A stretch of DNA of 64,000 nucleotides from positions 310,001 to 374,000 of the forward strand of contig NZ_JAIVMF010000002.1 in assembly GCF_020176715.1 (NCBI RefSeq), in the 5' to 3' direction. The stretch is from Stappia stellulata. GTDB taxonomy: Bacteria > Pseudomonadota > Alphaproteobacteria > Rhizobiales > Stappiaceae. The notes under the pieces were generated by a model that ran no database searches, was not told where the DNA came from, and worked only from the letters and a program-made list of their open reading frames with translations. The first letter of the stretch is position 1, and every line of letters begins with the position of its first letter. Shown in pieces: positions 26,847-35,703 of the stretch. Made by a program: the position numbers and the translations under genes.

Positions 26847-28529
26847 GTGAAACGACCCATCAGTTTCGAGGCCTTCAGCCTGGGCGATGTCGGCGCGGTG
26901 TTGCGCGTCTCCGCCGGGATCGTTCTGGTCATCGTGATCGCGACCAGTCTTGCGCCCGACACCGTCCAGCGGGTCGCGCAGGATCTGTTGCACGCGACCG
27001 CGACGAATGTCGGCTGGATGTATCTTCTCGTCACCACAGGGTTCGTCGTCTTCGTGCTCGTCCTCGGGCTGTCGCGGATGGGCACCATCAGGCTCGGCCC
27101 GGCGGACGCGCCGCCCGAATTCTCCTTTCCAAGCTGGCTGGCGATGATCTTCTCCGGCGGCATGGGTGTCGGGCTGGTGTTTTGGGGCGTCGCCGAGCCG
27201 ATGATGCATTTCAACGACCCGCCGCTCGGCGACGGACTGCCGCGCACCGCCGAGGCGGCGCAGACCGGCATGCGCTACGCCTTCTTCCACTGGGGCCTGC
27301 ACCAGTGGGCGAATTTCGCCCTGGTGGGGCTAGCAATCGCCTATGTCCGGTTCCGGCATGACAGTCACGGCCTGATCAGCGAGACGCTTCGCCCGCTCAT
27401 CGGCGACCGCGTCGATGGCGGCTGGGGCAAGGCGATCGATGTGCTGACCGTCGTCTCGACCGTCTTCGGCGTGGCGACGACGCTCGGGCTCGGCGCACTT
27501 CAGATCAACAGCGGTATTGCGCGGCTTGCGGGGATCCCATTCGGCTTTCCCGCGCAACTGGCGATCGTCGCCGTGGTCGGCGGATTGTTCATGCTTTCGG
27601 CCATGACCCCGCTCGACCGGGGCGTGAAGCTCCTCAGCAATGCCAACATGCTGCTCGCCGCGGCGCTGCTCGGCGTCGTGCTGGTCTTCGGGCCGACCTC
27701 CTTCATCTTCGGCGTGATGACCCAGACCCTGGGCGAATACCTCGGCACCATCTTGCAGATGAGCCTCGTCACCTCGCCCTATTCCTCCGGCGAGTGGGTC
27801 GAGCAATGGACGCTGTTCTACTGGGCCTGGGGGCTGAGCTGGGCGCCCTTCGTCGGCAGTTTCATCGCGCGGATCTCGCGGGGCCGGACCATCCGCGAAT
27901 TCGTGCTCGGCGTGATGATCGTGCCGGTCGCGCTCAGCATGTTGTGGTTCTCCACCTTCGGCGGAGCGGCCATCCATTTCGAGATCTTCCGGCAGGCCGG
28001 CATCGCCGACGCGGTGGCAACCGAGGTCCCTGCCGGTCTCTACGTTCTGCTGGAGCAATTGCCCGGCAGCGATGTGCTGACCCTGGCGTCGATCCTGCTG
28101 GTCGGCATGTTTCTCGTCACCTCGGCCGACTCGGCAACCTTCGTGCTCGGCATGTTCACGTCGAAGGGCGTGCTCAACCCGACCCGGGCCGTGCGGCTGT
28201 TGTGGGGCACGTTGCAGTTGCTGATGGTGGTGGTGCTGCTGCTCACCGGCGGGCTGGAAAGCCTGCAGGCGGCGTCCATCGTCGCGGCCTTTCCGTTCAT
28301 GCTGCTGATGATCCTGATCGCCGTTTCGCTCTACCGCGATCTCGCGCAGGAACTGGCGATGACCGACGAAAAGACGCGCGTGCTCAACGTGCGCATCGAG
28401 CGCTGGCTGCTGCGCGAATCCGAACGCGAGGCGGCGGAAAAGGCCGAGGCTGAAATCCACCCGACCGTCCCGGAAGAGTGCGGGCCGACGGCCACCTCCG
28501 CAGGCGATGGCAAGACGTCCGCCAGCTAG
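26847..28529 (+). CDS. BCCT-family transporter (betaine/carnitine/choline type)
   Basis: About 560 residues with 12 expected transmembrane helices. Diagnostic BCCT segments are GGMGVGLVFWGVAEPM (TM3), FHWGLHQWANFALV, and WTLFYWAWGLSWAPFVGSF followed by IARISRGRTIREF. Members import glycine betaine, choline, carnitine or similar quaternary amines by Na+ or H+ symport for osmoprotection or catabolism. A GTG at 26847 has AGAGGA about 7 nt upstream and gives a normal short N-terminus; ATG 26805 and GTG 26763 are longer alternatives. The C-terminus is a hydrophilic, Glu-rich tail, as in osmosensing members. The substrate is not resolved. Confidence 0.9.
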   Translation: MKRPISFEAFSLGDVGAVLRVSAGIVLVIVIATSLAPDTVQRVAQDLLHATATNVGWMYLLVTTGFVVFVLVLGLSRMGTIRLGPADAPPEFSFPSWLAMIFSGGMGVGLVFWGVAEPMMHFNDPPLGDGLPRTAEAAQTGMRYAFFHWGLHQWANFALVGLAIAYVRFRHDSHGLISETLRPLIGDRVDGGWGKAIDVLTVVSTVFGVATTLGLGALQINSGIARLAGIPFGFPAQLAIVAVVGGLFMLSAMTPLDRGVKLLSNANMLLAAALLGVVLVFGPTSFIFGVMTQTLGEYLGTILQMSLVTSPYSSGEWVEQWTLFYWAWGLSWAPFVGSFIARISRGRTIREFVLGVMIVPVALSMLWFSTFGGAAIHFEIFRQAGIADAVATEVPAGLYVLLEQLPGSDVLTLASILLVGMFLVTSADSATFVLGMFTSKGVLNPTRAVRLLWGTLQLLMVVVLLLTGGLESLQAASIVAAFPFMLLMILIAVSLYRDLAQELAMTDEKTRVLNVRIERWLLRESEREAAEKAEAEIHPTVPEECGPTATSAGDGKTSAS

Positions 28530-28554
28530 GAGCGGGGACAGCTCCTCTCATGAT

Positions 28555-28588
28555 AAAAAAGGCCGGCGGGGATTGCTCCTCGCCGGCC
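28555..28588 (-). terminator. Terminator of the RND efflux operon
   Basis: Arms GGCCGGCG (28561-28568) and CGCCGGCC (28581-28588) form a strong hairpin; on the minus strand it is followed by TTTTTT (28560-28555). It lies 26 bp past the pump gene stop and between two convergent genes. A small plus-strand hairpin (GGAGC/GCTCC, about 28529-28545) just after the BCCT stop may act in the other direction. Confidence 0.8.
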
Positions 28589-28614
28589 TATTCATGACGT
28601 CTTGCGGACCGCTG

Positions 28615-31600
28615 CTATTCGGCCGCCTGCGGCAGGTCGTCCCGGTTGCCGTGCTTCTGCCCGTCTTTCTCCGCTGCCGGCTTCTTGCCGATCGGCGTGA
28701 CGTTTGCCGGGGCAGGGGTGGTGGACACCCGGGTGCCGAAGGCCGCGTCCGCCGGCGTCGGCTGCATCTGCGGTCCCGATGGGGCCGCAGCGACCGCCTC
28801 GGCGGGAGCGTCCGCATCGCTCTTTGACGCGCGGCGCTCGGTGAAGAGACGCATCCACACGGTCGGCACCGCCAGCATCGTCGGGATCATGATCAGCGTC
28901 AGGATCGTGGAGAACCCGAGGCCGAAGATGATCGCCGTCGACAGCTGCACCCACCACACGGCGGTGATCGACCCCTTCTCGATGACCCGATTGAAGAAGT
29001 CGAAATTGACCATCGTCATCATCGGGATCAGGCCGGCGATGGTGGTGGTCGTGGTCAGGAGCACAGGCCGGATGCGCTGGGCCGACGTCTTCAGGATCGC
29101 CTCGACCGGCTCGATGCCGTCCTCGCGGAAGCGGTTGTAGGTGTCGATCAGCACGATGGCGTTGTTGACCACGATGCCGGCGAGCGCGACGACGCCCGTG
29201 CCGGTCATGATGATGGAGAATTTCTGCCCCATCAGCGCCATGCCGAGCAGCACGCCGAAGACCGACATGATCACCGTCGAGAGCGTCAGGATGGTCTGGT
29301 AGAAGCTGTTGAACTGGGTCACCAGGATGATGAACATCAGGAACAGCGATCCGACCATCGCCTTTTGCAGGAATTCGCCGGACTCCTTCTGGTCCTCGTC
29401 CGCGCCGCGGAACTTCAGGAACACATTGTCCGGGAAGCTCTGGCTGTCGAGCCAGGCCTGGAGCTCCTTCACCTTGTCGTCTCCCGTCGCCGGACGGGTC
29501 AGACCGTCAGCGGTGGTGATCGTCGCCGTCTCCACCACATTGGCCTTCACGTCCATGGCATAGAGCCCGTCGCGGCGGGTGATCGAGGTCACCTTCTGCT
29601 GCGGCTGGCGGTCGATGAAGTTCGACAGCGGCACCTGTCCGAGCGGGGTCTGCAGCCGCAGGCTGTCGAAGCGGTCGAGCGTGCGCTCGGCTTCCGGCAG
29701 GCGCACGCGGATGTCGACCTCGTCCTCGGAATCGTCCGGCCGGTACTTGCCGATCAGCACGCCGTTGGTAACGAGCTGGACCATCGCGCCGACCGAGCCG
29801 ATGCCCGCCTGAAAGCGGCCCGCCTGTTCGCGGTCGATGGAAATCTGCCACTCGATGCCGGGCAGCGGGCGGCTGTCCTCGCGGTCCTGCAGGTCGTCCA
29901 TTGCATCGACATGGCCGCGCACGCGCGCCACCGCCGCCACCACGTCGTCGTAGCTCGTCGAGGTGATCTGCAGGTTGACGTCCTTGCCCGTCGGCGGACC
30001 GCCCTCGATCTTGCGAACCTCGACCTTGATGCCGGGAAGGGCGGCCGTGCGCTCGCGGATTTCGGCGAAAATGTCTTCCGCCTTGCGCCGGCAGCAATAG
30101 TCGGCGAGCTCGATGTTCAATTCGCCGATCACGTCGGCGGGCTTGTCCTGGACACCGCCCAGCATGTCGCCGCCGCCACCGCCGCCGCCGGCGGTCGCGT
30201 TCATCACCACGTTGTCGATGCCGGGCACCGTGAGCACGACAGCCTCGACGTCGTCGACCAGGTCGAGCGCCTCGCGCACCGAGAAGTTGCCGCGACCCGA
30301 AACCAGGATCACGGCGGACTCCGGTTCCTCGTCAACGAAGAACTCGATCCCTTGCATGTTCTGCTGGAAGAAGACCGTGATGCCGCCGGCGATGGCGATG
30401 ACCGCGACAAGCGTCACCACGTTGCCAAGCGCCGTGCCGGCGGCAAAACTTAGGAAGCGGACATAGACGCCGGTCGCGCCCGTGACCTTCTTGGGATCGA
30501 AATGCGCGTCGGCGGAGAGCTGCTGCGCGGTCTCGCGTTCTTTTTCCGCCAGCCGGTCGGCGCGGGCCCGCGAGCGTTCGACTACCGGCTTGAACAGGCG
30601 GAAGGAGAGGGCTCCAATGCCGAGGCCGGCGGCGACGCCGAGCGGGATGAGCATCGTTTGCGAAAGCCCGACGGGAAGGAGCGCGACCGCAAAGGCGACC
30701 GCGAGTCCGACCATGCCAGCCAGAATGCCGGCGGCGTGGCGTCCCGACCAGGAAATCGCGCCCGAAAGCACCGCGCCGGTGACCGGCAGGAAGACGAGCG
30801 CGGTCAACAGCGAGGCCGACAGCACGATCACCACCATGATCGGCAGATAGCTCATGAACTCGCCCGCAACCCCCGGCCACAAGAGCATCGGCAAGAAGGC
30901 GGCAAGTGTCGTCGCCGTGGAGGAGACGATCGGCCAGAACATCAGCCTGGACGCGCGGATATAGGCCTCCTGCGCCGGCATGCCTTCCGCGATCTTGCGG
31001 TCGGCGTATTCCACCATGACGATGGCGCCGTCGACCAGCATACCGACGGTCAGCACCAGGCCGAACATCACCATGGTGTTCACGGTCATGCCGATGGTGG
31101 AGAGGATCAGGAAGCCGACCATGAAGGAGGTCGGGATCGAGATGCCGACGAGCAGCGCCGATTTCGGACCGAGCGCCCAGATGACGAGGATCATCACCAG
31201 GAAGATCGCGGTCATGATCGAGGATTGCAGCGAGCCCAGGATCTCGAAGATGTTTTCCGACTTGTCGAGCAGATAGTCGACGCGGACCGCATCCGGCCAG
31301 TCGGCTGTCGCGGTTTCCACGACCTCGCGCACGGCGGCGTTGTTCTCGATGATGTTGGTGCCCTTGCGCTTCACCACATTGATGGTGATCGCGGGCTTGC
31401 CGTTGACCCGGGTGAAGCTCGACGGATCCTTGAAGGTGCGGCGGATCTCGCCGATATCGCCCAGCGTGACGACGCCTTCGCCGGACTGCTTGATCGGCAG
31501 GGAATAGACGTCATCGGCGGTTTCGACGAGGCCGGGCACCTTGACGTTGAAGCGGCCCTGGCCGTTGTCGAGGAAGCCGGCGGGCACAAGCTGGTTGTTC

Positions 31601-32223
31601 TGCGCCAGCGAGGTCAGCAGCTCCTGCTGGGTGACGCGGTAGGATTCCAGTTTCATGGAATCGATCACCACCTCGAGCATTTCCTCTCGGTGGCCGGACA
31701 GCTCCGCCTCCAGAACGGTGGACACCGCCTCGATCTCGTCCTTCAGGCGCCGGGCGTGCTGATAGAGCGTGCGTTCCGGGACCGCGCCCGACAGGGCGAT
31801 GTAGATCGTCGGCTGCAGCGCGAAGTTCGTTTCGGAAATCGTCGGCTCTTCCGCCTCTTCAGGCAGTTTGGCCTTCGCCTGGTCGACCTTGTCGCGGACG
31901 TCGGCGAGCGCCTTGTCCTTGTCGAAGGAGATGTCGAACTCGAGGATGACGCCGAGATGGCTCTCGGCGGAAATGGTCGTGATTTCCTTCAGGCCGTCAA
32001 GGCCGCGCAGCGCGGTTTCCATCGGGCGCGCGAGAAGCCGCTCGGCGTCCTCCGGGGAAATGCCCTGCTGGGTCACCGAGACATAGAACACCGGGATATC
32101 GATGTCCGGATCGGCTTCCTTGGGGATCGCGACATAGGCGAGAATGCCGGCCGTTACCATCACCAGCATCAGGGTGAGGACCGTGCGCGGCCGGCGCAGG
32201 ACGCCTTCAAGCATGTCGATCAT
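28615..32223 (-). CDS. RND efflux pump inner-membrane permease, with unusual central insertion
   Basis: A 1202-residue RND transporter. TM1 near residues 12-33 is followed by the porter domain (SVTQQGISPEDAERLLARPM) and TM2-TM6 at about 335-480. TM4 reads GMLVDGAIVMVEYADRK, with one Asp (D398) where AcrB has two. After TM6 there is an insertion (about 490-590) with two extra hydrophobic segments and a charged stretch (RSRARADRLAEKERE), then the second porter domain and TM7-TM12. The C-terminus is a long Ala/Pro-rich tail. Usual length is about 1030-1050. It forms a tripartite proton-driven exporter with the adaptor encoded upstream; the outer-membrane channel gene is not in the window. Substrate unknown. 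Confidence 0.92.
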   Translation of the reverse strand: MIDMLEGVLRRPRTVLTLMLVMVTAGILAYVAIPKEADPDIDIPVFYVSVTQQGISPEDAERLLARPMETALRGLDGLKEITTISAESHLGVILEFDISFDKDKALADVRDKVDQAKAKLPEEAEEPTISETNFALQPTIYIALSGAVPERTLYQHARRLKDEIEAVSTVLEAELSGHREEMLEVVIDSMKLESYRVTQQELLTSLAQNNQLVPAGFLDNGQGRFNVKVPGLVETADDVYSLPIKQSGEGVVTLGDIGEIRRTFKDPSSFTRVNGKPAITINVVKRKGTNIIENNAAVREVVETATADWPDAVRVDYLLDKSENIFEILGSLQSSIMTAIFLVMILVIWALGPKSALLVGISIPTSFMVGFLILSTIGMTVNTMVMFGLVLTVGMLVDGAIVMVEYADRKIAEGMPAQEAYIRASRLMFWPIVSSTATTLAAFLPMLLWPGVAGEFMSYLPIMVVIVLSASLLTALVFLPVTGAVLSGAISWSGRHAAGILAGMVGLAVAFAVALLPVGLSQTMLIPLGVAAGLGIGALSFRLFKPVVERSRARADRLAEKERETAQQLSADAHFDPKKVTGATGVYVRFLSFAAGTALGNVVTLVAVIAIAGGITVFFQQNMQGIEFFVDEEPESAVILVSGRGNFSVREALDLVDDVEAVVLTVPGIDNVVMNATAGGGGGGGDMLGGVQDKPADVIGELNIELADYCCRRKAEDIFAEIRERTAALPGIKVEVRKIEGGPPTGKDVNLQITSTSYDDVVAAVARVRGHVDAMDDLQDREDSRPLPGIEWQISIDREQAGRFQAGIGSVGAMVQLVTNGVLIGKYRPDDSEDEVDIRVRLPEAERTLDRFDSLRLQTPLGQVPLSNFIDRQPQQKVTSITRRDGLYAMDVKANVVETATITTADGLTRPATGDDKVKELQAWLDSQSFPDNVFLKFRGADEDQKESGEFLQKAMVGSLFLMFIILVTQFNSFYQTILTLSTVIMSVFGVLLGMALMGQKFSIIMTGTGVVALAGIVVNNAIVLIDTYNRFREDGIEPVEAILKTSAQRIRPVLLTTTTTIAGLIPMMTMVNFDFFNRVIEKGSITAVWWVQLSTAIIFGLGFSTILTLIMIPTMLAVPTVWMRLFTERRASKSDADAPAEAVAAAPSGPQMQPTPADAAFGTRVSTTPAPANVTPIGKKPAAEKDGQKHGNRDDLPQAAE

Positions 32224-33323
32224 TTCGGCGCCTCCACCATCTGCCGGACCGGGTCAACGGTCTGGCCTTCGATTACATAGTCCTGACCGGTGGTGATCAC
32301 CGCCAGCGTTTCCGGCAGCCCGGACACCCAGATGCCTTCCGTGTCGCCGCCCAGGATCGTGACCGGATAAAAGGCGACCGTGTTGTCGCCGGTGACCGCG
32401 CGCACGCCGACACTGCCGGCATCATCCAGCGTGAGGATGCCGGAACTCAGCCGATGGGCCTTTTGCAGGGCGAGCGGCACGCGGGCCGTGGCGGTGATGC
32501 CGTCGCGCACCGCGCCGTCGGGATTGGCGATCTCGATTTCCACCCGGAAGGTGCGGGTAGCATCGTCGGAGGCGGGCGCGATGTAGCGGATCGCGCCGTT
32601 GACGGTCTCGCCGGTGACCAGCTCCACCTCAGCCGCCTGGCCGAGCTTCAGCTTTCCGACATCGCGTTCAGAGACCTGGCCGATGGCCAGGATCGGATCG
32701 GCGTCGATCAGCGTCGCGCAGACCTGGCCGGTGGACAGGATGGTTCCGGTCTCGGCCATCGGGCTTTCCACCACGCCGCCGATCGGCGCGGTGATGACGG
32801 TGCGCGACAGCTCGAGCTGCTGTTCCTCAAGCATGGCGGCGGCGGCATCCATGGCCGCCTTGAGTGCCGCGACGCGGGTCTGTGCGGTAAACCCCTTGTC
32901 CTGAAGCTGCGTCGCGGCCGAATGGTCGAGCCGGGCCTGGGCCAGGCGTGCTTCCGCCTCCAGAACCTTGGCCTGTCGCGCGCCCTTGTCGAGCACGCAG
33001 AGCACGTCGCCGCGCTCCACCCGGTGCCCTTCGGTGACGCGTCGCTCCGCCACCCGGCCGCTGGTTTCCGCGCGCACGGCAACGGCGGCATCGGCCTCGG
33101 TGCGGCCCCGGATCACCAGAACGGAGCTGCGCTGCTGCGCCTCGATGTCCCTGACGGCGACGCGAAAGGGAGTCGCGTCCTGTGCGCTGCTGCGCTCGGC
33201 CGGCGGCGGCGTTGCGTTTTCGGCGTCGGCGCGCCCGCCCTCGATGTAGGTGCCGGTCCACATCCAGCCGGCAACGCCGGCGGTGATCGCCACCGCGAGA
33301 ATGTGGGAAAAGCGGATCGTCAT
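32220..33323 (-). CDS. RND efflux periplasmic adaptor (membrane fusion protein)
   Basis: 367 residues: an N-terminal membrane anchor (ILAVAITAGVAGWMW), a barrel/lipoyl half (VRAETSGRVAERRVTEGHRVERGDVLCVL), an alpha-helical hairpin (LEAEARLAQARLDHSAATQL), the second lipoyl half (VITAPIGGVVESPMAETG), then beta-barrel and membrane-proximal domains. It bridges the RND permease and an outer-membrane channel. Its stop overlaps the pump start by 4 nt (ATGA), so the pair is translationally coupled. The padR gene is 24 bp upstream on the same strand. Confidence 0.93.
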   Translation of the reverse strand: MTIRFSHILAVAITAGVAGWMWTGTYIEGGRADAENATPPPAERSSAQDATPFRVAVRDIEAQQRSSVLVIRGRTEADAAVAVRAETSGRVAERRVTEGHRVERGDVLCVLDKGARQAKVLEAEARLAQARLDHSAATQLQDKGFTAQTRVAALKAAMDAAAAMLEEQQLELSRTVITAPIGGVVESPMAETGTILSTGQVCATLIDADPILAIGQVSERDVGKLKLGQAAEVELVTGETVNGAIRYIAPASDDATRTFRVEIEIANPDGAVRDGITATARVPLALQKAHRLSSGILTLDDAGSVGVRAVTGDNTVAFYPVTILGGDTEGIWVSGLPETLAVITTGQDYVIEGQTVDPVRQMVEAPK

Positions 33324-33347
33324 GACCTGAAGTCTCCGGGTCGTTCT

Positions 33348-33899
33348 TTATTCGGCCGCAGCGGGGAGGGCTGAGGCCGAAGCAGGGTCGAGGGTCTCGA
33401 TGCGGGCGCGGTTCTCGGTCAGGAAGGCAATGTCCTGGCGAATGCAGTGGCGTCCATAGTCGAGAATGAAATTGGTCGGTTCATGGGCGCATTCCTGCGC
33501 GATGCCGTCGAGTTTGGCGAGTTCGTCATGCAGGTTCTGCAGCCGGTGGTCGATCGCCGCGCGAATGGTGTCGGCGCCGACAAGATCGGCGCACATGGCA
33601 ACGAGCAGGAACGGCGAGCGGAAGGTATCGGGGCCGGGCGTCTCGCTCAGCGCCTGGATGAAGGCGGCGCGGCCGGCCTCGGTGATCGAATAGATCTTGC
33701 GCGACGGCTTGCCGCTTTGCGCTTCCTCGCGCACCGTCACCAGGCCGTCGGCCTCAAGGCGGGCAAGTGCGGGATAGATCGAGCCGAAGCTGGCGTCGAC
33801 GAAATAGCTGTAACGGCCCTCGGTGGAGAGCTTGCGGATCTCGTAGCCCGTGGCATCGCCGAAATTGAGAATCGCCAGACACAGGGTCCGTACGCTCAT
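33348..33899 (-). CDS. PadR-family transcriptional regulator
   Basis: A 183-residue PadR (Vir-type) repressor. The winged helix spans GYEIRKLSTEG through GSIYPALARLEADGLVTVREE, with the wing SGKPSRKIYSITEAGRAAF, and a C-terminal coiled-coil dimerisation segment follows. ATG 33899 has AGGA upstream; a longer frame to 34013 adds an Arg/Pro-rich, non-protein-like leader. It is the first gene of padR-MFP-RND, so it very likely represses its own efflux operon and is released by a pump substrate. A TATATCG/CGATATA inverted repeat lies about 120 bp upstream. Confidence 0.9.
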   Translation of the reverse strand: MSVRTLCLAILNFGDATGYEIRKLSTEGRYSYFVDASFGSIYPALARLEADGLVTVREEAQSGKPSRKIYSITEAGRAAFIQALSETPGPDTFRSPFLLVAMCADLVGADTIRAAIDHRLQNLHDELAKLDGIAQECAHEPTNFILDYGRHCIRQDIAFLTENRARIETLDPASASALPAAAE

Positions 33900-34016
33900 G
33901 AGATGTGATCCTTTCCGGGGCTCTCCCCGCCTACGGGCGCCCGCAGCCCGCGCGCTCCGCATCTGCGTCGCGGCCTGCGGCGGACGGGCGTGCAAGCTCG
34001 GCAATATTCGCAAGTC

Positions 34017-34040
34017 GTTATATATCGACCCGATATACTG
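34017..34040. promoter_or_regulatory. Inverted repeat TATATCG-ACC-CGATATA, candidate PadR operator
   Basis: Perfect 7-bp arms (34021-34027 and 34031-34037) with a 3-bp spacer, in an AT-rich patch that also holds another TTATATA (about 34046-34053). The interval 33900-34277 has no gene and must contain the padR-MFP-RND promoter, so this is the best operator candidate. Confidence 0.55.
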
Positions 34041-34277
34041 CCGTCTTATATACCCCTGCTGGAATGGCGCAAGACCCTGCGTAAATTTTCCGCAGACATC
34101 TTGAAGGCGGGGAAGGCGGGGGCAGATAGACCGATAACGGGGTAGCGGGGACGAGGCGCCTTTTTGCGGGTACGGTCTGCGCCAAAGGGCCGCGTGGACT
34201 TTTAGCCGTTAGCGGCTACAGTTTTGTGAAACGGCGCGAGCGGCGATACGCTCCAGCGCAGCAGGCGGAGAAAACCG

Positions 34278-34685
34278 ATGGCGAATGACGAAACCGGTCG
34301 AGACGCACCGGCAGACGCTGCCGAGAGCACGGCGCCCGGCGGCCTGCGCGGCCTTTGGGCCTCTCCCTTCTTTCGGCTTCTGGCAATCAACTGGCTGATC
34401 GGCGCCTTCGTCTCGGTGATGGTGCTCGGCGGTCTGATGGTTTTCGACACGGCGAACCTGCGCAGCCTCATTCTCAATTCCGAGGACCCGGTCCTGCCGA
34501 TGGTCGTGCTGCTCTTCGGGCTGATGATCACGCTGTGTTCGGCGGCGATGGGTGCCGCTGTCATGGCGCTGCCCGGCGAGGATCGCGGCGACAGCGGCGG
34601 CACGCGCGAGCGCGCCGACAACGGATTTGCCGGTCTGTCCGGGCTCCGGCCCGCGCTTCAGCCGGTGCGGGTGCGCGCGCGCTAA
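34278..34685 (+). CDS. Hypothetical small membrane protein (135 aa)
   Basis: 135 residues with two clear transmembrane segments (about residues 33-57 and 73-95) between a polar, Asp/Ala-rich N-terminus and a basic C-terminal tail. The ATG follows GGCGGAG about 9 nt upstream. No family is recognised. It stands alone between the divergent padR operon and puuE, so context gives no function. Confidence 0.6.
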   Translation: MANDETGRDAPADAAESTAPGGLRGLWASPFFRLLAINWLIGAFVSVMVLGGLMVFDTANLRSLILNSEDPVLPMVVLLFGLMITLCSAAMGAAVMALPGEDRGDSGGTRERADNGFAGLSGLRPALQPVRVRAR

Positions 34686-34787
34686 CGCTCCCTGTCGTTG
34701 GAATGTCTTGCATCGCGGTCGGGTTTTGGGTTTCTTCGCAACAGCATGCGTAGGCTCCCGCCGGGGGCGAACACGGGACCCATCTCC

Positions 34788-35696
34788 ATGAGCGACACCT
34801 ATCCGCGCGATCTGATCGGCTACGGACGCGAGACGCCCGACCCGCAATGGCCGAATGGCGCCAAGGTCGCGGTTCAGTTCGTTCTCAACTACGAAGAGGG
34901 CGGTGAGAACTGCATCCTGCATGGCGACACGCACTCCGAGGCCTTCCTGTCGGAGATCGTCGGGGCGGCGGCCTGGACGCGCCAGCGCCACATGAACATG
35001 GAATCAATCTACGAATACGGCTCGCGCGCCGGTTTCTGGCGGCTGTGGCGGATGTTTACGAGCCGCGCCATGCCGCTCACCGTCTACGGCGTCGCCACCG
35101 CGCTGCAGCGCAACCGGCAAGCGGTCGAGGCGATGAACGAGGCCGGCTGGGAAATCGCCTCGCACGGCCTCAAGTGGATCGAATACAAGGATTTCTCGCG
35201 CGATGACGAGCGCCGTCACATGGAAGAGGCGATCCGCATCCACGAGGAGGTGACCGGCTCGCGTCCGCTCGGCTGGTACACGGGCCGTTCGTCGGAGCAC
35301 ACCCGCGATCTGGTCATGGAGGAGGGCGGTTTCCTCTATGATTCCGACAGCTATGCCGACGATCTGCCCTATTGGGTCGAGGGGCCGTCGGCGCCGCATC
35401 TGGTCATTCCCTATACGCTCGATGCCAACGACATGCGCTTCGCCACGCCGCAGGGCTTCAACGCGGGCGACCAGTTCTTCAGCTATCTCAAGGACACATT
35501 CGACACGCTCTACGCCGAAGGTGTCGCCGGCGCGCCGAAAATGATGTCCGTCGGCCTGCATTGCCGCCTCGTCGGGCGTCCGGGCCGTGCGGCGGGGCTG
35601 GCCCGCTTCCTCGACTATGTCGCCAGCTACGAGGACGCCTGGGTCGCCCGCCGCATCGACATCGCCTGGCACTGGCATGCCCATCACGCCGGCTGA
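34788..35696 (+). CDS. puuE: Allantoinase PuuE-type polysaccharide deacetylase-fold hydrolase
   Basis: A 302-residue NodB-fold protein of the PuuE group. MSDTYPRDLIGYGRETPDPQ matches the PuuE N-terminus; NYEEGGENCILHGD, EIASHGLKWIEYKDFS (motif His) and RPLGWYTGRSSEHTRDL are characteristic. PuuE opens allantoin to allantoate without the metal site of classical allantoinase. ATG 34788 is chosen by homology; the upstream frame starting 34698 lacks protein character. No other purine-catabolism gene is nearby. It ends 7 bp before paaX, so the two may be co-transcribed. Other PuuE-like amidohydrolase substrates remain possible. Confidence 0.82.
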   Translation: MSDTYPRDLIGYGRETPDPQWPNGAKVAVQFVLNYEEGGENCILHGDTHSEAFLSEIVGAAAWTRQRHMNMESIYEYGSRAGFWRLWRMFTSRAMPLTVYGVATALQRNRQAVEAMNEAGWEIASHGLKWIEYKDFSRDDERRHMEEAIRIHEEVTGSRPLGWYTGRSSEHTRDLVMEEGGFLYDSDSYADDLPYWVEGPSAPHLVIPYTLDANDMRFATPQGFNAGDQFFSYLKDTFDTLYAEGVAGAPKMMSVGLHCRLVGRPGRAAGLARFLDYVASYEDAWVARRIDIAWHWHAHHAG

Positions 35697-35703
35697 GGCG
35701 GGC

